Shown here: positions 48,170 through 57,083 of the stretch, in pieces
Layout: each line of letters begins with the position of its first letter
How positions within the stretch are numbered: the stretch's first letter is position 1
Source of the DNA: Arctopsyche grandis
Lineage: Eukaryota > Arthropoda > Insecta > Trichoptera > Hydropsychidae
Assembly (NCBI RefSeq): GCF_051622035.1
Contig: NC_135355.1
Location: forward strand, 6,870,001 to 6,934,000
Length of the DNA stretch: 64,000 bases
Direction of reading: 5' to 3'
Notes under the pieces: generated by a model
Told to the model about the DNA's origin: nothing
The model's database searches: none
The model's input: only the letters and a program-made list of their open reading frames with translations
Made by a program: the position numbers and the translations under genes

Positions 48170-48299
48170 GGAAACACGAGGACGTTTTTCTGTGGCCGAG
48201 GAAACGAGGACACTGTCTTGAGTACGCCGAGAACTCTGGTGCGATTTCGTTCAGATGGAGAGCTTCTTTCGAAAGGAATTCTAATATTTAAATCATTAC

Positions 48300-48305
48300 A
48301 ATAAA
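48300..48305 (+). other. ADAMTS poly(A) signal
   Basis: AATAAA lies 131 bases after the ADAMTS stop codon, a normal 3' UTR length. It is the first canonical hexamer downstream. Confidence 0.6.
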
Positions 48306-49606
48306 ACCATCGGCTTTTGAGGGTTGACGAAACCTGACTGCCATTGAGAAAATCGAATTTTTCCGCATAATTAACGTGTAAATATCGAAATTAATACTTA
48401 TAATATTTATATTACATATACCATAGACATGTAATTTATTATTCATCTATTACTCAGCTGAAAAGCGATGGATTAAAGATGCATTTGTATTATTAATGTT
48501 TTGAATTAAATATCTAAACCACATATATAGATAATATAAACCTACACCACAAACTTACATATGTATTTCTATCTAAAAAAAAATTTTTTTAATATTAGAA
48601 ATTATTAGAAAGTTTTGAGCTATTTGCAATACTATTTATAAGGTCTGCCATATGTAATTATAACATGATTATATGAATATTTATATAAATTTAAACAATT
48701 TCATCATAAGTGTAAGGTAATGAGAGATTAAAGAACTATGTACGTGTACCCTAATATATGTATGTAATGTCTAGGGAAGAAGTAGTTTCGGCTCAGTTTT
48801 AAGAGTCAGATACGTGTCAGTCGCTATTTATAATATACATACATATCGGACGGAAAACTCCATACAAACTATTCATGCAAAACTTTCAGCAAGGCTTTCT
48901 GCTATGAACCAGTTTGAGTTTTGTATGTATGGTCCACGTCTGGTACATATATACGAAGAATATCACAATTTTCATTGTCGGTACAAATTGCCAGAGGCCA
49001 GAATGTATAGGTAGATGGGCGCGTGTGTACTCGGCTTTGGATACACCTGTATTATATTAAACCACGCAAACAAATCAGTGTCGACTGCAGAAGCGAGGTG
49101 CGAATTTTGTGATAAGGAAAACTATCAGCGTAATATCGTATAACCATTGTAAATAAATTAATGAAATAGATGCATTTTGTTCTAGCACATAGATACGCAT
49201 GCATTATTTACACTTGTATTTCTATTAAAGTATTAATTTAATTTAATTTTTATATAAAAATAAAATGTGACTTTTAAATGTGGTTTTATTTATTCGACTG
49301 ATTTAAGTGGATGATGGACGTGTAAAAAAATATTGATGCATTATGAAATGAAACAATTTTATACACGGTAATTTCATATATGTATTTTTTATTCAACTCT
49401 ATACACAAATTAAATTAACTGAAAGTAGTATTAATTTGTGTTAATAAAAAATATATATAAACAATTTTGAATAAAAATGAAAAATAATAATAATAGTTCA
49501 AATGACGTAACTACCAGCTTAAATTGTAAAATAAACATTTATGTATTTAAGTATTTAAAATGTATTACACAACTTTTTAATTGTGTTATTAGCCAAAGGA
49601 AAAACT
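48306..49606. other. Intergenic space between convergent genes
   Basis: Between the ADAMTS poly(A) signal and the GKAP1 3' end. AT-rich. Includes a GKAP1-strand AATAAA at 49388-49393. The 66-aa frame at 48814-49014 has no recognisable features. Confidence 0.6.
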
Positions 49607-49639
49607 TCAAGCTTCTTTGTCATTCAATATTTTCTTTTT
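49607..49639 (-). CDS. GKAP1: GKAP1 terminal exon, alternative B
   Basis: Acceptor ATTTTCAG; phase 0 frame KKKILNDKEA then TGA at 49609-49607. It could follow exon 5 directly or the microexon 50166-50152. An AATAAA on this strand lies about 215 bases further on (49393-49388). Confidence 0.45.
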   Translation of the reverse strand, partial: KKKILNDKEA

Positions 49640-51489
49640 CTGAAAATAGTTAAAAATTCATTAATAGATTGCTATTAAAAATTATGCACAAGCACAAAAA
49701 ATATGATATTAATTCAATGAATAAATACAGTAAAGCCTTGATTATCCGGATTGAACACAGCATATAATTTTAAAGAAGATTCTCAGTTCGGAGCGTAAGT
49801 TATGAAATAAATACATCAAAAGACACATTCATTCAAAAGCAATCATCAATTAATATCTGATCTTTTATTATGAGAATTAACCCAAGATTGAATGGAGATC
49901 GATTGTTTGGATTTGAACGAATCAATCGCCATTATTGGATAATCAAGATTCAACTGCATAAAATAAATTATTATATTGTAGGCAAAAACATATTTTGTTC
50001 AGTATTTAAGGTAAGGATGTAAGAAAAAAAAAAAACATAATTACTTAAAAATAAGTCGTGAAATTTCCAAAAACTTAAAAATCGACAAAATTGATATATG
50101 ATATCAATCAAAATGAGCTTCGGAGGAAACATCGAACCTAACTTTCTTTACCTTACAATACTGTTTCTGAAAAAAATAATTTTCTTGAACAAACAAATTC
50201 AACAATTTACTACGTAGATAATTTAGTGGATGGAAAAAACTTCATGCGAATTCGCTGAAATAATACCTTATCTTTGAATTTTGTGTCAATTTTAGTTGCC
50301 GACGAGCCTTTTGATCTTTCCTGTTCTAATTGTGCATGAAGTGTACCCACTGTAATCGTCAGTTCATTTTGAACTTCACGTAATTTTTCTACTTCAATCA
50401 AAACCTCTGCTTTGTCTTTCACTATAAATAAAACGTGATTAATCATAACAGTCAACAGAGCACAAATAAATCAAAAACAAAAAAAAATGTAATGTTATCG
50501 CACTTTCTCCTTGACCGATTATACTGCACAATTTCTTATTCCTAGATTTCACTTTAAATAGTTCATCCTTTAATGACACAATTTCTAATTTTAAATCGGC
50601 AATTTCTTGCTCTTTTTCTTCTAGAACACTTTGAAGTTGCGATCCCTTGATTTCTTCATTAGAAGGTGGTTCTCTTGCTTTTTGATTTGAACTGTTTACA
50701 CTTCTATTAACGTCATTCTTGTTTCTGACACGAAGAAGAGTATCTTCAAAATAGGTTTTTTCCAGCATATCATTGCCTGAATGCATACAAAACGAAACTG
50801 CGATAAAATATATGCAAACACACAAACAACATTATATAAGTATACGTATAAAATAAAATATACCGTTAACATATTCTGAGGTTTCAGGCTCGGATACACT
50901 TGTAACGTTTCCTTTTTTCTTTTGTTTTTTACCAGCTCCTTTAATCTGAAAATGTTCATCATTGGTTGTTGATAAATCAGTGTTTAAAACTCCTTCAATC
51001 GCTTTTTCTCTTTCCTCTACATCTAATTTCGACAGTAAAATTGCCTAAAACGCAAAAAAAAGACAATTCAATCAACAATTCAAGGATGTATCATTCAATT
51101 TAGGGATTTATCATCACACCTGTCGTAGATCTTCTTCGAATTTTTTTTCTGCAAGCTCGATAGGTTTTGTTTTCTCTTCACATTGGTCGGAATGAGGTGA
51201 CAGCTGATTTTTCTTTTTGGTCGTTTGTGTATTGTTGCCGTTTGTTGTCTTTGGCTTAAATTAAAATATCAAATTCCACACACACTGATTTAATTCAAAA
51301 ATAATAATAATAGCATCAAACATAACCTACTTTGTTGGTTTTCACATTTTTTGTCTTCTTATCGTCACTCTTTTTATTGCTTTTGGTGTCAGCTTTCTTT
51401 GTCTTATTAGTTTCCTTGGGTTTTGGAGGTTGATAGTCATCTTCGACCATTTTTAACAGAGAAAATCGAGATGGGACAACGATAGCCAT
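49607..51489 (-). CDS. GKAP1: G kinase-anchoring protein 1 orthologue
   Basis: Five exons join in frame on the minus strand: 51489-51331, 51254-51120, 51044-50864, 50776-50504 and 50421-50267 (301 codons), followed by a terminal exon with two possible forms. The end of the common part reads KDKAEVLIEVEKL, QNELTITVGTLHAQLEQERS, which aligns closely with the C-terminal coiled coil of mammalian GKAP1. The start MAIVVPSRFSLL matches its N-terminal SRFALL motif, followed by a Lys-rich segment. An earlier heptad segment (EEKEQEIADLKLEIVSLKDE) is also coiled coil. Family knowledge: GKAP1 binds cGMP-dependent protein kinase I-alpha, is Golgi-associated, and has been linked to insulin/IRS signalling. 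Start chosen because ATG lies six bases after an acceptor (exon edge 51495) and begins the conserved motif. Ortholog call is firm; exact C-terminus is not. Confidence 0.88.
50104..50166 (-). CDS. GKAP1: GKAP1 terminal exon, alternative A
   Basis: Acceptor TTTTTTTCAG at 50167; phase 0 frame gives KQYCKVKKVRFDVSSEAHFD and TGA at 50106-50104. Inside it AAG-GTAAAG is a strong donor that could instead end a 15-base microexon (50166-50152). Needs cDNA to choose. Confidence 0.45.
   Translation of the reverse strand, partial: KQYCKVKKVRFDVSSEAHFD
50267..50421 (-). CDS. GKAP1: GKAP1 exon 5 (conserved coiled coil)
   Basis: Acceptor TATTTATAG, donor GTATTA, 155 bases, phase 1 in, 0 out. With the split Met codon it encodes MKDKAEVLIEVEKLREVQN and ELTITVGTLHAQLEQERSKG, the best-conserved part of the family. 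Confidence 0.9.
50504..50776 (-). CDS. GKAP1: GKAP1 exon 4
   Basis: Acceptor TGCATTCAG, donor GTGCGA, 273 bases, phase 1/1. Encodes the first coiled-coil segment, with VLEEKEQEIADLKLEIVSLK and KVKSRNKKLCSIIGQGE. Confidence 0.85.
50864..51044 (-). CDS. GKAP1: GKAP1 exon 3
   Basis: Acceptor GCGTTTTAG, donor GTATAT, 181 bases, phase 0 in, 1 out. Begins AILLSKLDVEEREKAIEG and carries the basic run KGAGKKQKKKG. Confidence 0.85.
51120..51254 (-). CDS. GKAP1: GKAP1 exon 2
   Basis: Acceptor TTTAAG, donor GTGTGA, 45 codons, phase 0/0. Hydrophilic, ending ELAEKKFEEDLRQ, which corresponds to the FEADLEKALLLSKLEYEE region of the family together with the next exon. Confidence 0.82.
51331..51489 (-). CDS. 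GKAP1: GKAP1 exon 1 (coding start)
   Basis: Acceptor TTTTTCAG, then TTGATC and ATG at 51489-51487; donor GTAGGT. 53 codons: MAIVVPSRFSLLKMVEDDYQ followed by a Lys/Asp-rich stretch ending KNVKTNK. Phase 0 out. Confidence 0.85.
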
Positions 51490-51917
51490 GATCAACTGAA
51501 AAAATACACATTTTATATTGAAAAAAAAAACTGTATTAGTTTGCACAAACATAAAACAACGATATTTTTAACTATAGTTCTGGAAAGTAATACAGAAAAG
51601 TAAAAAAAAAAAAATACTTTTTATATATACTACATGTAACAATTTTAACCACTTGAATAAACATTTGCACTTATATTGTCATCGCATTTTATAATGAAAT
51701 CGATTTTCATTTTAAATAGATATTCAGACTTTCATCCAAATAAGAGGTAAATTACACAATATAATGGAGCAGGCAATAGTATTCGGGATAAGACTCCCGA
51801 GGGTTATATCAAAATAAACAGCGTTGTCCAAACAAATAAGATTGTGATTTACAGTTTAAACATGAGATATATAATACAACATGCGTATACCATGTGAGTA
51901 ATGAAGGATTGTGTTAC

Positions 51918-52150
51918 CGTGAGTGACTGCAACGGTCGTGGAGGAATTTGCGGTAATCGATAAATTTCGATATGACAAACGTGGAGATACGGCGTGCCTA
52001 CAGAATTACCGAGTTGTCGAAAGTAACGCAGGTAGACCGGAAACGACTGGATTCGTAAATGAATGGAGTCGATAATGGCGGGAAAGACCGGCCAACAAAA
52101 GCGAGACGAAGGCCTTCTTCGCCGATAACTGATAACTGGACCGCCTTTGT
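51918..52150 (-). promoter_or_regulatory. Likely GKAP1 promoter and non-coding first exon
   Basis: Less AT-rich block upstream of the coding start. On the minus strand CACTCACG is followed by GTAACAC, an acceptable donor at 51918 that could splice to 51495. The transcription start was not identified. Inference from position and composition. Confidence 0.4.
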
Positions 52151-52331
52151 TTATGTCACGATTGCCAATCGACACTCGACTGGCAACTTTACCAACATTG
52201 GGTTGGAATTACCGCTATGCTTATGGCCATAATCGACAATATTCCAGCTACACTATATTAATGCAGAGTCTGCATTATTTTAATGCAGAGTCGTCGAAAG
52301 CGAACCCGTCCCTAGAATCGACGGTTGAGTT

Positions 52332-53250
52332 TGTAGGCGGGGTACGATGTGTTGACCGTATCCCGGCCTAACGAAACACTGTTGTGTGGTTCAAAGATGG
52401 GGTCACCAATGTAGGCGGGGTAGCGATGTGTTGACAGCGCTGTTGGATGATCAGAAGGTTGCGTAGATCACGTCGGAGTAGTACCAATGTAGGCGGGTTA
52501 CATGTGTGTTGACCGTATCCCGGCCTAACGAAACACTGTTGTGCTAGTTTTATAAAGTTTTATTGTTTGCCTATGGTTGTACAAAGGTATGGTATTTGTG
52601 GGCAAAAGTATGTCGTTCAGCGGTCTCTGGATATGGTAGAGTGTCGCTGGCTCAGCATTCAGCTATGTACGGAAGGTCTCTGGATACGGCAGTGTGTTGC
52701 TGGCTCGTCCGGCTGGTTGATCTTCCAAGTCCGCGTAGTGTAGTGGTGGCTGGTCAGGAGCTGTATGTTGACTGGTCTGCTGCTGTGTGTCGACGCTTGC
52801 TGCTCTGGGTCGACTGGCGTTGTTTGGGTTGTACCTCCTTTTATAGTGTTTTTGGAATGCTTGGTGGAAGTGGTTATTGACGCGTACGAGAGGAATTTTG
52901 TTTTCGTCGAGGCGTCGAATTTTCTGGAATGCTTGATGGAAGTGGTTATTGACGCGTACGAGAGGAATTTTGTTTTCGTCGAGGCGTCGAATTTTCTGGA
53001 ATGCTTGATGGAAGTGGTCGTACGAGCATTTAGTTTATTGATGCGTACGAAAGGAATTTTGTTTTCGTCGAGGCGTCGAATTTTCTGGAATGCTTGATGG
53101 AAGTGGTTATTGACGCGTACGAGAGGAATTTTGTTTTCGTCGAGGCGTCGAATTTTCTGGAATGCTTGATGGTGTTCCGCTCGATGTATTTTGTTGTTGC
53201 GGAATATTCTCGAAGGTTTCGATGACGATGACGACGACGAGATTCCTACA
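52332..53250 (-). repeat. LTR of the element (3' LTR in sense)
   Basis: Contains a minus-strand TATAAAAG (52838-52845), a block of about four 72-base repeats in U3 (52847-53170), and at its U5 end two internal copies of the LTR end plus leader, marked by CACCAATGTAGGCGGGG near 52407 and ACCAATGTAGGCGGG near 52486. The next gene on this strand is GKAP1. Confidence 0.88.
52838..52845 (-). promoter_or_regulatory. TATA box of the 3' LTR, directed toward GKAP1
   Basis: CACTATAAAAGGAGG on the minus strand, the same context as 56691-56698 in the solo LTR. Transcription from here would run toward GKAP1, whose coding start is about 1.35 kb away. Confidence 0.6.
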
Positions 53251-53580
53251 TGGCTCTCCGGTGAGTGTTAGCGATGTGTGTGATTTTGTGGGAATCTCGA
53301 TGTGTTGGAGTCTATTGACTCGATGGCGTCGTTGTTTGTCCGGTTGTGCTGGAGAAAGTTGTCTCGACAGCGGGTCTTGTGTTGCATGCCGGTCCAAGTC
53401 TTGTTCTCTACCAGGTTGCTTATTTTGGGCGAGCTGCGTTGGTAGTGAAGGTTTGTGATGGCTTGGATGGTGCTGTTGTGCAGGCTGCTGTGTTCTGCGT
53501 GGAGTCATTCGCGTGACTGTTTTGCTGGTGGTGCTGAAGTTAGTTGTCTCGGCAGCGGGTCTTGCGTGAAGAACGTTGGT

Positions 53581-53920
53581 TGACGAAGTGCGTTGAGTGC
53601 TGGTCTTCGTTGGTTGTGCTGGAGTTAGTTGTCTCGACAGCGGATCTTGCTTGAAGAACGTTGGTTGACGAAGTGCGTTGAGTGCTGGTCTTCGTTGGTT
53701 GTGCTGGAGTTAGTTGTCTCGACAGCGGATCTTGCGTGAAGAACGTTGGTTTACGAAGTGCGTTGAGTGCTGGTCTTCGTTGGTTGTGCTGGAGTTAGTT
53801 GTCTCGACAGCGGGATTTGTGTGGAGACTGTTGGTTAGCGAAGTGCGTTGAGTGCTGGTCTTCGTTGGTTGTGCTGGAGTCGGTTGTCTCGACAGCGGGT
53901 CTCTTTTTGCGTACCAGTCC
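53581..53920. repeat. 85-bp tandem repeats in LTR-element interior
   Basis: GAAGTGCGTTGAGTGCTGGT recurs with an exact 85-base period near 53585, 53670, 53755 and 53840, followed by GTTAGTTGTCTCGACAGCGG. Confidence 0.9.
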
Positions 53921-54589
53921 GAGTTGTTCTTTTCTACCATGTTGCTTATTCTGTCTAGGCTACGTTGATAGTCAAGGTTGGTGGTCTGGACGGTGTTGTT
54001 GTGCAGGCGTTTTGCTGATTGGTGCTGGAGTTAGTTGTCTCGACAGCGGCTGTGTTGTGTTGGAGCTAGTTGGCTCAGTGGCGATTTGTTTCGCCGGTTG
54101 TGCTGGAGTGGGTTGACTCAACAGCGGGTTGTGTTGGTAGCTGGTCCATATGTACTTTCACACCATGTTACTGTTGCGGTCGTTACAATGGTAGTGAAGG
54201 TTTGTGACGGTCTGGACGGTGCTGTTGTGCAGGCTGCGGCGTCCTGCATGGGCTCATCGAGGTGATGAATCATCGAAGGTGTGATGAGCGGTGCTGGCGG
54301 ATCAACAGTAGTGGATCCATTTGGTTGTTGTCTCCGGGTTGCGTCTTGTTGTGGCGAAAGCTGCGGAGTTGTTTGACATGGTCACTAGTTGTGGGGACAT
54401 GTTGCGGACTGCGTTTGAAGTCTGCGTTGAGGGTTGCGTTGTAGACTGCGTTGTAGGCTGCGGTTGCGTGAAGTCTGCGGTTGCATGAAGCTTGCGGTTG
54501 CGTGAAGCTTGTGGTTGCTCGAAGCTTGCGGTTGCGTGAAGGCTTCTGGTTGTTGCCTTGTCGTGGCGTTTGTTGGCTGCTTTGTAGGC

Positions 54590-54850
54590 TGCGCTGTGGG
54601 CTGCTATGTAGGCTGCGGTGTGGGCTGCTATGTAGGCTGCGATGTGGGCTGCTATGTAGGCTGCGATGTGGGCTGCTATGTAGGCTGCGATGTGGGCTGC
54701 TATGTAGGCTGCGATGTGGGCTGCTATGTAGGCTGCGATGTGGGCTGCTATGTAGGCTGCGATGTGGGCTGCTATGTAGGCTGCGATGTGGGCTGCTATG
54801 TAGGCTGCGATGTGGGCTGCTATGTAGGCTGCGCTGTGGGCTGCTATGTT
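54590..54850. repeat. 24-bp tandem repeat array
   Basis: About ten units of CTGCGATGTGGGCTGCTATG plus TAGG. Twenty-four bases is eight codons, so several frames stay open on both strands (Ala/His-rich, Ser/His-rich, Cys/Gly-rich) without meaning a real protein. Confidence 0.92.
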
Positions 54851-55070
54851 GACTGCGCTGTTGACTGCTGTCGTGGCGGCTGTTGGTTGTTGTGGAGGCT
54901 GCACTGTGGGCTGCCGTGTTGACTGCGCTGTTGACTGCTGTCGTGGCGGCTGTTGGTTGTTGTGGAGGCTGCACTGTGGGCTGCCGTGTTGACTGCGCTG
55001 TTGACTGCTGTCGTGGCGGCTGTTGGTTGTTGTGGAGGCTGCACTGTGGGCTGCCGTGTTGACTGCGCTG
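54851..55070. repeat. 70-bp tandem repeats, three units
   Basis: GACTGCGCTGTTGACTGCTG recurs at 54851, 54921, 54991 and (partly) 55061. The array adjoins the primer-binding region of the element. Confidence 0.92.
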
Positions 55071-55114
55071 TTGACTGCTATGAAGGCTGCGTAGTTCAAA
55101 GATGGGGTCACCAA

Positions 55115-56033
55115 TGTAGGCGGGGTACGATGTGTTGACCGTATCCCGGCCTAACGAAACACTGTTGTGTGGTTCAAAGATGGGGTCACCAATGTAGGCG
55201 GGGTAGCGATGTGTTGACAGCGCTGTTGGATGATCAGAAGGTTGCGTAGATCACGTCGGAGTAGTACCAATGTAGGCGGGTTACATGTGTGTTGACCGTA
55301 TCCCGGCCTAACGAAACACTGTTGTGCTAGTTTTATAAAGTTTTATTGTTTGCCTATGGTTGTACAAAGGTATGGTATTTGTGGGCAAAAGTATGTCGTT
55401 CAGCGGTCTCTGGATATGGTAGAGTGTCGCTGGCTCAGCATTCAGCTATGTACGGAAGGTCTCTGGATACGGCAGTGTGTTGCTGGCTCGTCCGGCTGGT
55501 TGATCTTCCAAGTCCGCGTAGTGTAGTGGTGGCTGGTCAGGAGCTGTATGTTGACTGGTCTGCTGCTGTGTGTCGACGCTTGCTGCTCTGGGTCGACTGG
55601 CGTTGTTTGGGTTGTACCTCCTTTTATAGTGTTTTTGGAATGCTTGGTGGAAGTGGTTATTGACGCGTACGAGAGGAATTTTGTTTTCGTCGAGGCGTCG
55701 AATTTTCTGGAATGCTTGATGGAAGTGGTTATTGACGCGTACGAGAGGAATTTTGTTTTCGTCGAGGCGTCGAATTTTCTGGAATGCTTGATGGAAGTGG
55801 TCGTACGAGCATTTAGTTTATTGATGCGTACGAAAGGAATTTTGTTTTCGTCGAGGCGTCGAATTTTCTGGAATGCTTGATGGAAGTGGTTATTGACGCG
55901 TACGAGAGGAATTTTGTTTTCGTCGAGGCGTCGAATTTTCTGGAATGCTTGATGGTGTTCCGCTCGATGTATTTTGTTGTTGCGGAATATTCTCGAAGGT
56001 TTCGATGACGATGACGACGACGAGATTCCTACA
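55115..56033 (-). repeat. LTR of the element (5' LTR in sense)
   Basis: Same length and, where compared, the same sequence as 52332-53250 at an offset of 2783 bases. TATAAAAG at 55621-55628 on the minus strand. After its sense 3' end (55115) the interior starts TTGGTGACCCCATC. Confidence 0.88.
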
Positions 56034-56398
56034 AGTTGCTGCCATAAAATAACAATAGCCCTTGTAGGAATACAATACAGCTTGTACGAGATTCAGCAAA
56101 GCCAAAGCAATCATCTATTCGCTCCAGATAAACAAACCTTGAGTTCAAGGGAACAACCGAAATAGTATAAATCCTATTACCCCATAAAACACAAGGCATG
56201 CGACCACACAAATGAAACCCTTGAACCCGGTGGAATCCCCGAGAACAAGATGACATCACCGTGCCCATATATAAACCAGTAGCAGCCACAGACAGCAGTT
56301 CAGTCAGGCTTTCCCCTGAAGCAGGCAACTAGCCCACTTCCCCGTGAATTTTCTGTACTGACAATAAACTTGTATACTGAAGAAAATAAATTTCCTCT
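56034..56398 (+). mobile_element. Probable related LTR, interrupted
   Basis: TGTAGGAATACAATACAGC near 56063 resembles the start of the neighbouring LTR. It is followed by TATATAAA near 56270, an initiator-like TTCAGTCAGG and two AATAAA hexamers. After the solo LTR (57080 on), CCATAGGCCGGGTTACGGTC resembles the LTR's own U5. I could not fix its ends or a target duplication. Confidence 0.4.
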
Positions 56399-57079
56399 TG
56401 TAGGAATCTCGTCGTCGTCATCGTCATCGAAACATTCGAGAATATTCCGCAACAACAAACTACATTCCCGAAAACCAGACGTCGTACACCTGCAGTCATT
56501 ATATTAAACTCAAGCGGAACGCCCCTACCAGTCGAGTGGAACCAAAACGGTCGAAACACGCCGCCACCATTAAACCACATCGAGCGGAACGGCGCCAATC
56601 ATTCCAGAAAATTCTACGCCTCGACAAAAGTGCATTCCTTTCTTACGCATCAACAAACCACCACCATCGGTCAGGCGATTCCAGAAACACTATAAAAGGA
56701 GGTACAACCCAAACAACGCCAGTCGACCCACAGCAGCAAGCGTCGACATACAGCTCCTGACCAGCCACCACTACACTACGCGGACTTGGAAGATCAACCA
56801 GCCGGACGAGCCAGCAACACACTGCCGTATCCAGAGACCTTCCGAACATAGCCGAACACCGAGCCAGCAACACACTGCCGCATCCAGAGACCTTCTGAAC
56901 ATAGCTGAATGCCGAGCCAGCGACACTCTACCATATCCAGAGACCGCTGAACGACATACTTTTGCCCACAAATACCATACCTTTGTACAACCATAGGCAA
57001 ACAATAAAACTTTATAAAACTAGCACAACAGTGTTTCGTTAGGCCGGGATACGGTCAACACATCGCTACCCCGCCTACA
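56399..57079 (+). mobile_element. Solo LTR of the same family, CTCT TSD
   Basis: 681 bp from TGTAGGAATCTCGTCG to TACCCCGCCTACA, the inverse orientation of 52332-53250. CTCT on both sides (56395-56398, 57080-57083) shows a single insertion that lost its interior by LTR-LTR recombination. TATAAAAG at 56691-56698, AATAAA at 57003-57008. It has only one U5 end and none of the tandem 72-base U3 amplification. Confidence 0.88.
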
Positions 57080-57083
57080 CTCT

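Larger units (their letters stand above)
52332..56033 (-). mobile_element. Non-autonomous LTR retrotransposon, young, AGTT TSD
   Basis: Two direct repeats of 919 bp (52332-53250, 55115-56033) begin TGTAGG and end CCTACA. The copies have the same length, and the regions compared, including two long open frames, match exactly, which implies a recent insertion. AGTT flanks both sides (52328-52331, 56034-56037); a 4-bp duplication fits Ty3/Gypsy-type integrases. Sense is the minus strand: a TATAAAAG box points that way in each LTR and a TGG-initial primer-binding-like site follows the 5' LTR. The 1864-bp interior has no gag, protease, RT or integrase similarity, so it must use proteins of another element. 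Confidence 0.88.

Noticed and set aside
52563..53508. Frames of 98-133 aa in and beside the LTR
   Set aside because: They are duplicated with the LTR, run antisense or across tandem repeats, and match no gag, envelope or polymerase pattern.
53581..55070. CRISPR-like array
   Set aside because: Repeats are contiguous without unique spacers and lie inside a eukaryotic LTR element.
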